Positions 1 through 9,440 are shown, numbered from the stretch's first letter. The stretch is DNA of 24,249 nt from Psychrobacter sp. UBA3480 (GCF_002377945.1 NZ_DFQV01000006.1:2843-27091); one strand, 5' to 3'. Notes: generated by a model not told the origin, from the letters alone. A program made the numbers and translations.

Positions 1-177
1 TGCGTAACTCGTTAAACGCCCAAAATGATACGTGGCCACCAAAGCACGACGTTTGGCGGGGCTGACATCTTTCATAGACAGACCAAATGCGGTCACAAGA
101 CCGCCACACATGCCTAAACAATGCGGTGAACCAAAGAATCCCATTAGTAATGCCGCCACAAGTAAAGCGATGGTCAT
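1..177 (-). CDS. TauE/SafE-family membrane protein, N-terminal part (cut by window edge)
   Basis: Fifty-nine codons are visible, starting at an ATG at 177 that has a good AGGAG ribosome site about eight bases upstream; the gene runs off the left edge. The protein opens with a hydrophobic helix that carries the motif SPHCLGMCGG at about residues 17-26. This Cys/His/Met pattern is typical of the sulfite exporter TauE/SafE-like proteins found beside cytochrome cbb3 oxidase assembly genes, where a role in copper or metal handling is suspected. It lies just downstream of ccoS on the same strand, which supports that reading. Substrate and exact role cannot be judged from this fragment. Confidence 0.8.
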   Translation of the reverse strand, partial: MTIALLVAALLMGFFGSPHCLGMCGGLVTAFGLSMKDVSPAKRRALVATYHFGRLTSYA

Positions 178-274
178 GAATGCGTCTCCTAAGAATGGTA
201 AAGGGCGAACTTGCTAGTGCTGAATTATTTAACAAAACGGCACCAATAAATTACGCATTTATAAGGCAGATAAA

Positions 275-535
275 TTAGATTTCTGAATCTTTATTTATCT
301 CAGAATGATCGTTATTTCCATCAGTTGCGGCTGTTTTATCTTGCTGCTGGGTAGGTGCTGAGCGTTCATGAGCCTGCATAGTTTGGCGGCGTTCTTGACG
401 GTCATCCAATATAATACGCTGTGATGCATTGTCCAGATCTTCGAATTGATTTGACTTGACCGCATAACGCACTGCCCAAATAGCAACCACAAACAGCATG
501 AGACTTAATGGAATTAATAAAAATATACTGAGCAT
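275..535 (-). CDS. ccoS: Cytochrome cbb3 oxidase assembly protein CcoS
   Basis: An 86-residue protein with one N-terminal membrane helix (about residues 3-24), followed by the juxtamembrane stretch AIWAVRYAVKSNQFEDLD. The short single-helix form with the Q-F-[ED]-D-L-[DE] motif is the CcoS signature. CcoS is needed to mature the cbb3-type terminal oxidase, including cofactor insertion into the catalytic subunit. The cytoplasmic tail beyond about residue 40 is longer than usual, polar and low in complexity (Q, D, N, K). The ATG at 535 has an AAGAGAT-like ribosome site. The TauE/SafE-like gene follows on the same strand about 100 bases downstream. Confidence 0.88.
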   Translation of the reverse strand: MLSIFLLIPLSLMLFVVAIWAVRYAVKSNQFEDLDNASQRIILDDRQERRQTMQAHERSAPTQQQDKTAATDGNNDHSEINKDSEI

Positions 536-650
536 GGCAAATCTCTTAAATAGCAGTGTCTCTTATTATTATACACCCATCACAAATGTAGTGGATGTTC
601 GGTAGTATTTAGAATGCGTCTCTCAATGGTATCGTATACATCTTTAACGT

Positions 651-1469
651 TTATTCGTCAGAGTTTTTTGTGGCATTGCCTCTTGGGGTTAATAGCTGCT
701 GTGAAGTCACGTCATCGGCATGGCGACAGTCCATCTGGGGGCGTATCACATCGCGCAGGTAGGCTGCGATTTCATAGACAGCGCGCCGTGAGTGACTTAA
801 GTTGTGCGCAGGCTTCATCCAGTCGCGTCTTACTGGCAATGGCGCAGGGAGTGGTGTGCTATTGATACCATTTAAGGCAAACTGTCTACGTGCACGCGCC
901 ATATGATAGCTGTCAGTAATCAGATATACATGGCGTAGCGGAATGCGTTTGGCTGTAAAACGGGCGTTTTCACATGTATTCATGCTGGCATTTTCACTTA
1001 TCAGTCCGTCGATACCGTGTTCCATCAACCATTGACCGAGCCATGGAGCTTCGGCGCCACTCAGTACGATCGGTAGAGGTAAGTCATGATAAGCACCTGC
1101 AGCGGTACGGGCGCGATTGAGACTATAGCGATTCAAGATAATCTGGTTGTTATGGTCATTGGTCAGACCGCCGCCTAAGACTACATAGGCAGTAGGCGGT
1201 GAGCTCATGGCAGCAGAAGGCATATCAGGTAGCGGCAGTAGAGAAAAGATATAAACGATTGCTTGCGAAAACAGCGGGGTAAATAGGCTAATAATCACTA
1301 AAATGACAGACGTAGAGCCTAGTATAAAAGTAATATTGATAATGCGGAATAACGTCACCATGCGTTCAGAAAACCGCAAGTAATATCGCCATAATCGTTT
1401 AGATAATAGCCGCTTAGACCATGATTTTTTAGGCCACATGCTCAGCATATCCAATTGAGCCATCAGCAT
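651..1469 (-). CDS. YdcF/ElyC-family (DUF218) membrane-anchored protein
   Basis: The protein has two hydrophobic segments at about residues 40-80, then a DUF218 domain. The domain begins with the strand AYVVLGGGL, continues with a segment around VLSGAEAPW, and carries the motif YLITDSYHMARAR near the C-terminal third. This is the layout of ElyC/SanA/YdcF proteins; E. coli ElyC is linked to cell-envelope and peptidoglycan precursor metabolism. The reading frame overlaps the end of murB. Possible ATG starts lie at 1469, 1463, 1448 and 1439, all with weak ribosome sites; the last would overlap murB by only 11 bases. Overlap with murB suggests co-transcription and a wall-related role, but that is inference. 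Confidence 0.8.
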   Translation of the reverse strand: MLMAQLDMLSMWPKKSWSKRLLSKRLWRYYLRFSERMVTLFRIINITFILGSTSVILVIISLFTPLFSQAIVYIFSLLPLPDMPSAAMSSPPTAYVVLGGGLTNDHNNQIILNRYSLNRARTAAGAYHDLPLPIVLSGAEAPWLGQWLMEHGIDGLISENASMNTCENARFTAKRIPLRHVYLITDSYHMARARRQFALNGINSTPLPAPLPVRRDWMKPAHNLSHSRRAVYEIAAYLRDVIRPQMDCRHADDVTSQQLLTPRGNATKNSDE

Positions 1470-2586
1470 TTACCCAGACTGGCTCACGTGACAATTGAAT
1501 GGCAAATTTTTCATAGACAGTAGCAGCGATATATTTCTGCGCTATGGCTACATTCTCTTGCGTGGCTTGCTGAGGCGTATGGTTGGTCAGTACGAGTGCT
1601 TGCTGTTTATGCGTAAAAATAGGTGCAATGCCGCCGCCTTTTAACCCTGCTTGTTCAATGAGCCACCCTGCAGCCACCTTTACCATTGCATCAGGCATCG
1701 CATAACCAACGATAGCTGGATAAATTGCTTGCAGCGCTGTGAACTGCTCCTGAGCGATAATAGGGTTTTGAAAAAAACTGCCACAATTAGGTAGCTGCTT
1801 TGGGTCAGGCAGCTTTTGTTGTCTAATATCTATAATGGCTTGCATAACGTCAGCAGGCATTGCTTGCTCGCGCCCTTGTTGCTCTGCATAGCGCTGCGCC
1901 ACAGTCTGTACATCACCATAACTGGCTAAAATATTGGCAGGATCAGTATGTAATCTGAAACCTACACGGCTAATAAGCCAAGTGTTTGGTGTACGCTTAA
2001 AAATACTGTCACGATAGCCAAATTGGCAATCAGCAGCTGACAAATGGTGCCAAGTTTGTGTCGGCAAATGATAGGCGCGTACATACTGTAAGCGGTCTTC
2101 TAATTGTACGCCGTATGCACCGATATTTTGTATGGGTGCTGCGCCCGTCAGGCCCGGTATTAGTGCAAGGTTTTCCAACCCATACCAACCTTGACTGACC
2201 GTATGTACGACCAAATCATGCCAGTTCTCGCCAGCCATTACTTCGATATCGACATAATCGTCAGTTTGTTCGGTCAGATGTATACCACGCATCTTTGGCT
2301 GTAATACTATGGCTTTCAAAGCGGCAGGCAATAAAACATTGCTACCGCCAGACAGTACAAACAGTGGCAATTTGTCTGCTGTATCCTCTATATAAGCTGC
2401 CATAAAATCATCAAGCTGCGCTTCATTCTCTAATGTCACGACAGAGTCAGCAACACAGGCCAATGCCATAGTATTATCATGTGACAAATCGATTGAATCA
2501 ATGACTATGGCAGTCGCTGAAACATTCGAAACATCAGAGCTGATGGTAGACTGAGTACTGTGGTCAAGGCGTGAAGCTTGGGTCAT
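1429..2586 (-). CDS. murB: UDP-N-acetylenolpyruvoylglucosamine reductase MurB
   Basis: MurB reduces UDP-GlcNAc-enolpyruvate to UDP-MurNAc with NADPH and FAD in the cytoplasm, the second committed step of peptidoglycan synthesis. The FAD-binding motif GGSNVLL is at residues 80-86. IPGLTGAAPIQNIGAYG follows at about 143-159. The active-site Arg is in YRDSIFK (R192), the catalytic Ser in NCGSFFQNP (S270), and the C-terminal Glu in SREPVW (about E368). The length of 385 is of the E. coli type I class, but the N-terminus is roughly 25-30 residues longer than E. coli MurB and is rich in Ser, Thr and Asp. The only other early Met is at residue 40, inside conserved sequence, so the long start seems right. 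The DUF218 gene overlaps its 3' end. Confidence 0.95.
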   Translation of the reverse strand: MTQASRLDHSTQSTISSDVSNVSATAIVIDSIDLSHDNTMALACVADSVVTLENEAQLDDFMAAYIEDTADKLPLFVLSGGSNVLLPAALKAIVLQPKMRGIHLTEQTDDYVDIEVMAGENWHDLVVHTVSQGWYGLENLALIPGLTGAAPIQNIGAYGVQLEDRLQYVRAYHLPTQTWHHLSAADCQFGYRDSIFKRTPNTWLISRVGFRLHTDPANILASYGDVQTVAQRYAEQQGREQAMPADVMQAIIDIRQQKLPDPKQLPNCGSFFQNPIIAQEQFTALQAIYPAIVGYAMPDAMVKVAAGWLIEQAGLKGGGIAPIFTHKQQALVLTNHTPQQATQENVAIAQKYIAATVYEKFAIQLSREPVWVNADGSIGYAEHVA

Positions 2587-2784
2587 AACATAGCCTATGT
2601 GGCAAAAGGATAATAAATGATAAGGTAGTTATAGTTGATTCAGTTTAAAAGAGATACAAAGCAACTGAGTGCAGACGTAACTGTGATACTTCAAGCGAGG
2701 TTAACGCTGTAGCTCTTTTATAGAAGATTAACCTTATTATAGAGGATACCGGATGCAAGAGTAGCAGAAATATAGACGGTATGG

Positions 2785-3282
2785 CTAGCAGGCTTTCCAG
2801 CTTTCTATCCAAGCTTGGGCGCTTGATTCGATACGCTCGATCACTTCTTCGAAATCATCGTTATCGCCCTTATAGGGATCTGGCACATCGCTACCGCAAT
2901 AGGTAGGGTCTTCTTCACTGAACAGCGCTAGTGTTGCTAAATTATCTTCTGACTCTGCAATGCTGTCTTTAATAGCTTGTAGATCAGCTAGATTCTGTGA
3001 ATCCATGGCTAAGATTAAATCAAAATCATGAAAATCACTGGTACTGACTTGACGAGCGACCAGCTTATTAATTTTATAGCCGTGTGACTTAGCATGACGT
3101 TGTGAGCGAGCATCAGGCGCACTGCCAACGTGCCAATCACTGGTGCCTGCTGAGTCTACTTTTATAGATAGTCCAGCAATCGCTGCTTGCTGACGAAAAA
3201 CTTCTTCAGCAGTAGGGGAGCGGCAGATATTTCCCAAACATACCAATAATACAGACGAGGGAGTACAGGCTTTCATCAGCAT
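2785..3282 (-). CDS. Low-molecular-weight protein-tyrosine phosphatase
   Basis: The P-loop VCLGNICRSPTAE gives the C-X5-R-S signature, with C15 as nucleophile and R21. The general acid lies in the DPYKGD segment, with D135 preceding P136-Y137. The length of 165 residues fits the family. These enzymes hydrolyse phosphotyrosine and related phosphomonoesters in the cytoplasm. In proteobacteria some act on BY-kinases of capsule export, but no such locus is visible here, so this looks like the general housekeeping version. ATG starts at 3282 and 3276 are both possible and differ by two residues. Confidence 0.92.
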   Translation of the reverse strand: MLMKACTPSSVLLVCLGNICRSPTAEEVFRQQAAIAGLSIKVDSAGTSDWHVGSAPDARSQRHAKSHGYKINKLVARQVSTSDFHDFDLILAMDSQNLADLQAIKDSIAESEDNLATLALFSEEDPTYCGSDVPDPYKGDNDDFEEVIERIESSAQAWIESWKAC

Positions 3283-3443
3283 AATATGACCTTCTATAAC
3301 AAAAAAAACATGCTATAAGAGACCAGCATTGTTAATGCGGCTTTTATTAGCATGCAATCGATTGAATCAGCTGCTAGCGTAACGCTTAATGCTTGGAATG
3401 GCAAGGATAGAGACTAAACAATAGCGTCATTTAACAATGGAAA

Positions 3444-3468
3444 TTTGGCCATATGATGCATGGCCAAA
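3444..3468 (-). terminator. Possible hslR terminator hairpin
   Basis: A perfect 8-bp stem (TTTGGCCA/TGGCCAAA) with a 9-base loop lies about 20 bases past the hslR stop. On the minus strand the 3' arm ends in AAATTT, so the U-tract is weak. It could serve hslR or simply be a hairpin. Confidence 0.4.
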
Positions 3469-3489
3469 AGGTGAGATAGTGAAACGGTT

Positions 3490-3918
3490 TTAATCTTGAT
3501 TACTTTTAAAACGCTGTAGATCGCGTCGCTCTTTTTTGTTGGGCTTGTTGTCAGGACGAGCAAGGTTGGCCAGTTTGCGCTGTTCGGCATAGTAAGCACG
3601 GCGCGTCTCGCTTTCTTTGGTCTCTGAATATAGTACCTCAGCGGCGGTCGCATTGCCACGCTGGGCAGATAGCGCCTCAACAACGACCGTCTTTTCGGTC
3701 ATAGCGGTCGCTGAGCCTTGGCGAATGGTTAGCTCATCTCCGACTGAAATCTCTTTACTGGTTTTTACCCGGCTACCGGCATAGTGTACGCGTCCACTTT
3801 CAATCGCTTGTTTGGCTAGGGTGCGTGTACGATAAAACCTAGCTGCCCATAGCCATTTATCGAGACGGATTTTCACCAAACCTTGGTTATCATCAGCACT
3901 TTTCTTCATAAGAGTCAC
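3490..3918 (-). CDS. hslR: Ribosome-associated heat shock protein Hsp15 (S4 domain)
   Basis: An S4 RNA-binding domain spans about residues 17-66 (IRLDKWLWAARFYRTRTLAKQAIESGRV…). A Lys/Arg-rich tail with RRAYYAEQ and the NKKERRDLQRF ending follows. This arrangement and the 142-residue length match Hsp15, which binds free 50S subunits carrying a nascent chain and helps recycle stalled subunits. The start at 3918 gives MTLMKKS; an internal ATG four codons in is also possible. The gene stands alone, with about 200 bases to the phosphatase downstream. Confidence 0.92.
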   Translation of the reverse strand: MTLMKKSADDNQGLVKIRLDKWLWAARFYRTRTLAKQAIESGRVHYAGSRVKTSKEISVGDELTIRQGSATAMTEKTVVVEALSAQRGNATAAEVLYSETKESETRRAYYAEQRKLANLARPDNKPNKKERRDLQRFKSNQD

Positions 3919-4007
3919 TCTGCATTAATTTATATATTAAATCATAGTTTTATATAGACAATATTAGGGCAACTTTAACATTTGCAAATAAATTTGATGA
4001 CTGTGGG

Positions 4008-4397
4008 TTAGGTGCACCATTGTTGTTCACAAGGTACACCATCGTGGTTACCATCCATTTTAGTATTAGGACAGTAGTTTGTGAAATAAGTGGCTTCTGC
4101 ACAGGATGTCATTTGTGAGCAATGTGTTCTGCCGTCACATGAAAAGTTTGAGGTCGGTTGTGTCGATAAGACTGGAGTTGCAGTTGGCGCTGATGTTGAA
4201 GTGGTACCCAAATCAACGTATGTTGGCGGTATGTCATCAATATTATCAACGTCATTAGAGGTAAGAGTAGGTTGCTTTACGATATCTGCTGCTGCATTGG
4301 TTGCAGGTTGGTGTACCGTGTTCTTAGGTTGAAGGAATTTATAACCTATAAGCACGAAAATCAGACAGGTCAATATCACTAATACTTTGTTTATCAC
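4008..4397 (-). CDS. Membrane-anchored Excalibur-domain protein
   Basis: The protein has an N-terminal hydrophobic segment at residues 4-22 that could be an uncleaved anchor or signal peptide. A Thr/Pro/Ser-rich linker runs to about residue 83. The C-terminal module has six cysteines and ends in DGNHDGVPCEQQWC. The D-x-N-x-D-G-x-x-C-E pattern is the Excalibur calcium-binding motif, and the preceding SCDGRTHCSQMTSCAEA segment is its common companion. The module is therefore probably displayed in the periplasm with bound Ca2+ and disulfides. No enzymatic role can be assigned. It sits downstream of the ilvA terminator, so it should have its own promoter. Confidence 0.8.
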   Translation of the reverse strand: MINKVLVILTCLIFVLIGYKFLQPKNTVHQPATNAAADIVKQPTLTSNDVDNIDDIPPTYVDLGTTSTSAPTATPVLSTQPTSNFSCDGRTHCSQMTSCAEATYFTNYCPNTKMDGNHDGVPCEQQWCT

Positions 4398-4437
4398 TGT
4401 GCCATACCTGCCAGCTCATAATTACTATTAATATAAA

Positions 4438-4472
4438 AATGGCAGTTTTTAATCGACTTAAAAACTGCCATT
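4438..4472 (-). terminator. Intrinsic terminator of ilvA
   Basis: A perfect 15-bp stem (AATGGCAGTTTTTAA and its complement) with a 5-base loop is followed on the minus strand by TTTTAT. It begins about 28 bases after the ilvA stop. Confidence 0.85.
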
Positions 4473-4499
4473 AGGTAAGAAATATGATATCTATTTTTA

Positions 4500-6053
4500 C
4501 TATCTCAAAAACAACTGATAGCCAATATTGTCATTGACCGTGGCACAGTCATAACCAATATCTAAAAGTGCGTCTTGTAACTGACGAGAGTTGCCTTCGG
4601 AGGCTTGCAGGCCAACCAGTACACGACCTTCAGCAGCCCCATGGTTGCGGTAATGGAATAAGGTAATATTGAAGTCATCACCCAATTTCTCTAAGAACGT
4701 TAGCAATGCGCCTGGACGTTCTGGGAATACCACTTGTAGCAATTGCTCGTTTTCGACATGAGCATGACCACCAATCAAATGACGGATATGTGATTTAGCG
4801 ATATCATCATCAGTCAGGTCATGAGCAGTGTAGCCATCGTCTGACAATTGGTTACTGATGGTTTGACGCTCTTTTTCACCTTCTTTTAAAGCGATACCTA
4901 CGAAGATTGAGGCAGGCTCCATTGAGTCTGGTGATTTTTTGCTGTCAGCGCGGTAGTTAAACTCAGTAATATTACGGCCATGTAGACTACGACAGAAGTT
5001 CAAGAAAGCACCTGTTTGCTCGGGGATAGTAACCCCAAAGATGGCTTCTTTTTTCTCACCAATTTCAGTACGCTCAGCGATATAACGCAGGCGGTCAAAA
5101 TTCATATTGGCACCGCAAATGATGGCTGCACAGTTTTTGCCCGTAATCTCGTTAGCTTGAAGGTATTTTTTCATACCAGCAACCGCTAACGCGCCTGCAG
5201 GCTCTACGATACTGCGGCTCTCCTCAAACACATCTTTGACCGCGGCGCAGACTTCATCGTTGCTACAGGTGACGACGTTAGGCTCAACGATAGGACCTGA
5301 GTTATCGCTTTTTTGCGTACGGACGACGTCAAAAGGTAATTCACCAATCTGTGCGACTGCCACACCATCGACGAACAATCCTACTTGCTCGAGCTTGACA
5401 CGTTCACCTGTTTCAAGCGCCGCTTTTAGACAAGCTGACTGCTCAGCTTCTACCGCAATCACTTTTACATGCGGTGCAACTTCGCCTAAGAATGCGGCCA
5501 CACCAGAGATTAGGCCACCACCACCAACGGCAACGAATACATAGTCCATATTGCGCCACTGCTGGGTCAGCTCAAGACCAATGGTACCTTGTCCTGCGAT
5601 AACCAGCTCATCGTCATAAGGTGGAATAAAGGTCAGTCCTTCGCGTTCAGCGCGGTCAATCGCATAGCGGTTTGCTTGATCGAAGCTATCACCGTGCAGA
5701 TCTACATTGCCACCAAGTGCTCTTACCGCATCCACTTTGATGTCAGGAGTCGTGGTTGGCATAACGATGATGTTATTTAGTGATAATTTGCGTGCAGAGT
5801 AAGCCACGCCTTGCGCATGATTACCTGCTGACGCACAGATGACGCCGCGCGCTTTTTGCTCATCGCTCAACTGACTGATACGGTTATAGGCACCGCGCAA
5901 TTTAAATGATTTGACCGGTTGTAAGTCTTCACGCTTAAATCGAATGTCATTGGCAAAACGTTGGGTCAGCTTGGGCGCCGTTTCAAGTGGTGTTTGAATA
6001 GCAACGTCATAGACGGTGGCTTGTAAGATGGCTCGTACCCAGTGTGACAGCAT
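4500..6053 (-). CDS. ilvA: Threonine ammonia-lyase, biosynthetic
   Basis: IlvA is a PLP enzyme that deaminates L-threonine to 2-oxobutanoate, the first step of isoleucine synthesis. The PLP lysine lies in KSFKLRGAYN (about K51). The substrate motif ASAGNHAQG and the phosphate-binding VGGGGLISG follow. The C-terminal 190 residues hold two ACT-like regulatory domains, as seen in the repeated VFPERPGA and TIPEQTGA segments. These domains and the 517-residue length mark the anabolic form regulated by isoleucine and valine, not the short catabolic form. The ATG at 6053 has an AGGGAT ribosome site. The gene is transcribed divergently from rpiA and ends at a strong terminator. Confidence 0.96.
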   Translation of the reverse strand: MLSHWVRAILQATVYDVAIQTPLETAPKLTQRFANDIRFKREDLQPVKSFKLRGAYNRISQLSDEQKARGVICASAGNHAQGVAYSARKLSLNNIIVMPTTTPDIKVDAVRALGGNVDLHGDSFDQANRYAIDRAEREGLTFIPPYDDELVIAGQGTIGLELTQQWRNMDYVFVAVGGGGLISGVAAFLGEVAPHVKVIAVEAEQSACLKAALETGERVKLEQVGLFVDGVAVAQIGELPFDVVRTQKSDNSGPIVEPNVVTCSNDEVCAAVKDVFEESRSIVEPAGALAVAGMKKYLQANEITGKNCAAIICGANMNFDRLRYIAERTEIGEKKEAIFGVTIPEQTGAFLNFCRSLHGRNITEFNYRADSKKSPDSMEPASIFVGIALKEGEKERQTISNQLSDDGYTAHDLTDDDIAKSHIRHLIGGHAHVENEQLLQVVFPERPGALLTFLEKLGDDFNITLFHYRNHGAAEGRVLVGLQASEGNSRQLQDALLDIGYDCATVNDNIGYQLFLR

Positions 6054-6282
6054 AGTAATCCCTAAACAGAGTGAATATAAAAAGTGTAAATGAATATAAA
6101 AACGAAATAGATTAGCCTATGCCGATTTTTAGTATCTTGCAAGACTCAATTGCAGTTTTCTTGGGATTTCATGCTCAAATTTACATGAAATGCAAGTATT
6201 TGACGAAGTTAAGTCTTAGGTCGGCAAGATAGGACTCACAAATTAGCGTCATGATGCGCTAACATCCATTAATATCATCGGT

Positions 6283-6288
6283 TATAAT
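6283..6288 (+). promoter_or_regulatory. Likely -10 box of rpiA in the ilvA-rpiA divergent spacer
   Basis: A consensus TATAAT lies 68 bases before the rpiA start within the 303-base divergent spacer (6054-6356). No convincing -35 box is seen at 16-18 bases. The rest of the spacer shows no gene or repeat. Confidence 0.5.
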
Positions 6289-6356
6289 AGCCGCGCATTT
6301 TATCTGTTTTAGCCTTTTACTTTTTTTAAGACCATACGTTTATTTTCCAAGGATTT

Positions 6357-7019
6357 ATGATGAGTGATCAGCAAGCACAAAAGCAAGCCGCGGCCAAAGC
6401 TGCTCTAAGCTATATCGAAGACGATATGATACTTGGGGTAGGGACAGGTAGTACGGTCAACTGTTTAATTGAGTTGTTGCCACAATTGAAGCTTGCTGGC
6501 GCTGTCGCTAGCTCACAGGTGACAGAAGATAAACTTCGTGCGCTTGGTATCGAAATAGTCGATTTAAACTTTGCTGGTACATTGGATGTTTATATCGATG
6601 GTGCGGATGAAGTCAATGAGCACTTGCAACTTATCAAGGGTGGCGGCGGTGCATTGACTCGCGAAAAGATTGTGGCAGCAGCTTCAAACAAGTTCGTCTG
6701 TATGGTCGATGATAGTAAAAGTGTTGATATATTAGGTCGCGCATTTCCAGTACCGATTGAAGTATTACCACAAGCACGCTCTTATGTGGCTCGCCAATTG
6801 GCCAAATTAGGCGGTGAGCCAGTATACCGTGAAGACTTTGTCACTGATTATGGTAATGTCATTCTAGATACTTATGATTTGGATGTGAGTAATCCAATCG
6901 TGCTCGAAAAAGAGCTAAATAATATCGTAGGTGTGGTCTGTAATGGTATCTTTGCGGCAAACCAAGCAGACGTTCTGCTAAAAGCAGGTGCTAATGGGGT
7001 GACAACGCTCACGCGTTAA
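6357..7019 (+). CDS. rpiA: Ribose-5-phosphate isomerase A
   Basis: RpiA interconverts ribose-5-phosphate and ribulose-5-phosphate in the non-oxidative pentose phosphate pathway. Signature motifs are GVGTGSTVN near residue 27, DGADEVN near 81, and [13 protein letters not shown] near 94-106, which hold the catalytic Asp, Lys and Glu. The length of 220 residues matches E. coli RpiA (219). Two adjacent ATGs at 6357 and 6360 share an AAGGA ribosome site, so the start is uncertain by one codon. The gene is monocistronic, between its own promoter region and a strong bidirectional terminator. Confidence 0.96.
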   Translation: MMSDQQAQKQAAAKAALSYIEDDMILGVGTGSTVNCLIELLPQLKLAGAVASSQVTEDKLRALGIEIVDLNFAGTLDVYIDGADEVNEHLQLIKGGGGALTREKIVAAASNKFVCMVDDSKSVDILGRAFPVPIEVLPQARSYVARQLAKLGGEPVYREDFVTDYGNVILDTYDLDVSNPIVLEKELNNIVGVVCNGIFAANQADVLLKAGANGVTTLTR

Positions 7020-7045
7020 ACTATGATCAAATCATTTGTATAAAC

Positions 7046-7077
7046 AAAAAAGCCGTCCAGATCTGGACGGCTTTTTT
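7046..7077. terminator. Bidirectional intrinsic terminator between rpiA and argF
   Basis: A 32-base perfect palindrome with A6 at one end, T6 at the other and a GC-rich AGCCGTCCAGA stem. It provides a U-tract on both strands and so serves the convergent genes rpiA (+) and argF (-). Confidence 0.93.
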
Positions 7078-7155
7078 ATTTGAGAACTTATTTAGGAGTT
7101 TGTTAGCAAGTTATCTTACTATTGATCTCACGGTCTTTTTATAAAATAACCTAAG

Positions 7156-8079
7156 TTATGCAGGCAACTTGATTTTGTCTTTAAGTAAAAACTCCATCAA
7201 TGCTTTTTGTGCATGTAGGCGGTTTTCAGCTTCGTCCCAAACGACAGAACGTGGGTCATTAAGCATGTCATGAGAGATTTCCTCGCCGCGATGGGCGGGC
7301 AAGCAATGCATAAACACCACTTCAGGGTCGGCTTTGTCTAATAGAGACGGTGTCACTTGATAAGGCGCAAAACGACGTGCACGTGTGTTTTGCTCTGATT
7401 CTTGACCCATACTTGCCCACACATCAGTGACAATTAAGTTAGAATCTTTTGCCGCGTCTTGTACGTTTTCTACCAGACTGACGCAATGTGAGAAGCGTTC
7501 CATAAGTTTCGGATCAGGCTCAAACCCATAAGGTGCTGCCACGCGTAATTCAAAACCAAACTGATTGGCAGCTTGCATAAATGACGAGCACATATTGTTG
7601 CCATCACCAACCCAAGTCACAATCTTATTTTCGATACTACCGCGATGCTCGTAATAGGTCTGCATATCAGCGAGCAACTGGCATGGATGATAGTCATCGG
7701 TCAATGCATTGATAATAGGCACACTTGAGTATTCAGCAAAGGTTTCAACTTTTTCGTGCCCAAAGGTACGAATCATGATGATATCTACCATACTAGAAAT
7801 CACGCGTGCTGAGTCTTCTAATGGCTCGCCGCGACCGAGCTGCGTATCGTTTGGTGATAAAAATATGGCGTTACCACCAAATTGACCCATACCGGTCTCA
7901 AACGAGATACGGGTACGCGTTGAAGATTTTTCAAATATCATGCCAAGCGTACGACCAACAAAAGGCTGGTATATCTCGCCTGCGTGTTGCATCTTACGCA
8001 ATTCGCTTGCGCGTTTGATTAAGTTTTCTAGTTCTTGTTTGGTTAAATCAGATAAGGTTAAAAAATGGCGCAAACTCAT
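7156..8079 (-). CDS. argF: Ornithine carbamoyltransferase
   Basis: ArgF joins ornithine and carbamoyl phosphate to give citrulline in arginine synthesis. The carbamoyl-phosphate motif SSTRTR is at residues 52-57 and HPCQ at 131-134. The ornithine-binding segment around DVWASMGQE and the HCLPAHRG motif (H258, C259) follow. The length of 307 fits the anabolic enzyme. The start at 8079 has no strong Shine-Dalgarno match, but the protein begins at the usual position ([13 protein letters not shown]). No arc genes are nearby, which argues against a catabolic role. Confidence 0.95.
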   Translation of the reverse strand: MSLRHFLTLSDLTKQELENLIKRASELRKMQHAGEIYQPFVGRTLGMIFEKSSTRTRISFETGMGQFGGNAIFLSPNDTQLGRGEPLEDSARVISSMVDIIMIRTFGHEKVETFAEYSSVPIINALTDDYHPCQLLADMQTYYEHRGSIENKIVTWVGDGNNMCSSFMQAANQFGFELRVAAPYGFEPDPKLMERFSHCVSLVENVQDAAKDSNLIVTDVWASMGQESEQNTRARRFAPYQVTPSLLDKADPEVVFMHCLPAHRGEEISHDMLNDPRSVVWDEAENRLHAQKALMEFLLKDKIKLPA

Positions 8080-8222
8080 AGTAATCCTAGCAGTCGATCG
8101 CAGTCAGTGAAACGTTATCAGTCTTCAATAGCATCGCGTCAGTGCGTATACTGGGTTGACAACAAACTTTTAGTATAGCGTATTTACTTTCAATGTAAAC
8201 GTTCATTTTTATCAAGATCAAA

Positions 8223-8260
8223 TGGCTTGCCAAATAGACCGAAATCTCCTTAGCAAGCCA
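8223..8260 (-). terminator. Possible alr terminator hairpin
   Basis: A perfect 8-bp inverted repeat (TGGCTTGC/GCAAGCCA) with a 22-base loop sits about 36 bases after the alr stop. On the minus strand it is followed by the T-rich TTTGATCTTGAT. The loop is large and the U-tract broken, so termination is only plausible. Confidence 0.4.
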
Positions 8261-8296
8261 AGATACCTTGTACGCTAATGACTGTACCGCTAATGA

Positions 8297-9403
8297 TTAT
8301 GCCTGTGTACGGTTTGGACGTATGCTAAGGCGACATAACAGCTCATAGCTAATCGTCCCAGCATGACCTGCGACTTCATCGACACGCGGCGCATCGCCCC
8401 ATAGCATGACCTTGCTATCTATAGCAAGACTCTCAGGTGCGCTACTGATATCAATAACAATCATATCCATAGCCACGCGCCCAATCACTGGGCAGCGGTA
8501 GCTTTGGCTGTCGTTAGCATCCATGACAATGACATACGCATCGTCAGTGACCACACGTGGGTAGCCATCGCCATATCCCACGCTGACCAAAGCGGTTCTG
8601 GTATCTTGCTGCGCACGCCAGCGGCTACCATAGCCGATTGCATCATTTGCGCTAACGGTTTGTAGAGCAATGATTTGAGCACTAAATTCCATCGCAGGCT
8701 GCAAGTCTAGTTCTTGTGCACTTTTATCGACGACAGGTGAGCTACCGTATAAGATAATGCCTGGACGTACCCAGTCATAATGGTACTCTGGGAAGTTGAC
8801 GATACCAGCAGAGTTGCATAACGAGCCTTGGATACCTGGGCTAATGGTTTCTTTCAAAGTTGCTAGTACGCTTGAGAAGCGCTCAATCTGCATCGCATTT
8901 AATGGATGATCGTGGTCATCAGCATTGGCAAAATGCGTGGCTAGAATCAGCTGATAACCCGCTTCATGTAGGCATTTTGCTGCTGACAGCACACCCTCAG
9001 CATTGAAACCCAAACGGTTCATACCTGTATTGTATTTGAGCCAAGCTACTCTGGTTGCACTGCCAGCTGGTGGGATATTTTGTAGTGCCCATTCTAACTG
9101 TGGTCCGTGGTGAATCACGCAGCTAATCTCATGATCAATCGATTGCTGCCACTCATCAGCGCTAAACGCACCTTCTACTAGACCGATGGTTTTATCCCAA
9201 CCTAACTGTCTGGCTTCCAGCGCTTCAGTCAACGTAGCGACACCGATACCATCTGCTTGCTGCAGGGCTGGCAAGACTGCCGCTACGCCATGTCCGTAAG
9301 CATTGGATTTGACCATGGCCAACACTTTCGATTGGGGTGCTCGTTGTTTGACTTGATTTAGGTTATGAGTAAGGGCTTTTGGTTTTATAGTAATTGTGCG
9401 CAT
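8297..9403 (-). CDS. alr: Alanine racemase
   Basis: Alr converts L-alanine to D-alanine for peptidoglycan using PLP. The PLP lysine is K32 in AMVKSNAYGHG. The second catalytic base is Y258 in IGYGSRWR, and the C-terminal SYELLCRLS segment is typical. I chose the ATG at 9403 (368 residues, MRTITIKPKAL) over an upstream in-frame ATG at 9454. The 9403 start has an AGAAGG ribosome site at the right distance and the usual family N-terminus. The extra 17 residues would be encoded within the dnaB terminator hairpin. Lying next to dnaB, as often in proteobacteria, it appears to be separately terminated. Confidence 0.95.
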   Translation of the reverse strand: MRTITIKPKALTHNLNQVKQRAPQSKVLAMVKSNAYGHGVAAVLPALQQADGIGVATLTEALEARQLGWDKTIGLVEGAFSADEWQQSIDHEISCVIHHGPQLEWALQNIPPAGSATRVAWLKYNTGMNRLGFNAEGVLSAAKCLHEAGYQLILATHFANADDHDHPLNAMQIERFSSVLATLKETISPGIQGSLCNSAGIVNFPEYHYDWVRPGIILYGSSPVVDKSAQELDLQPAMEFSAQIIALQTVSANDAIGYGSRWRAQQDTRTALVSVGYGDGYPRVVTDDAYVIVMDANDSQSYRCPVIGRVAMDMIVIDISSAPESLAIDSKVMLWGDAPRVDEVAGHAGTISYELLCRLSIRPNRTQA

Positions 9404-9440
9404 AATCGCCTTCTGTATGAGTAGAATTATGAAGTTATAA

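Noticed and set aside
32..217. 61-codon plus-strand open frame at the left edge
   Set aside because: It is antisense to the TauE/SafE-like gene with the SPHCLGMCGG motif and has no ribosome site.
2736..2741. TATAAT on the minus strand upstream of murB as its promoter
   Set aside because: The nearest -35-like TTGCAT is only 11 bases away and the box is 150 bases from the start, so support is too weak.
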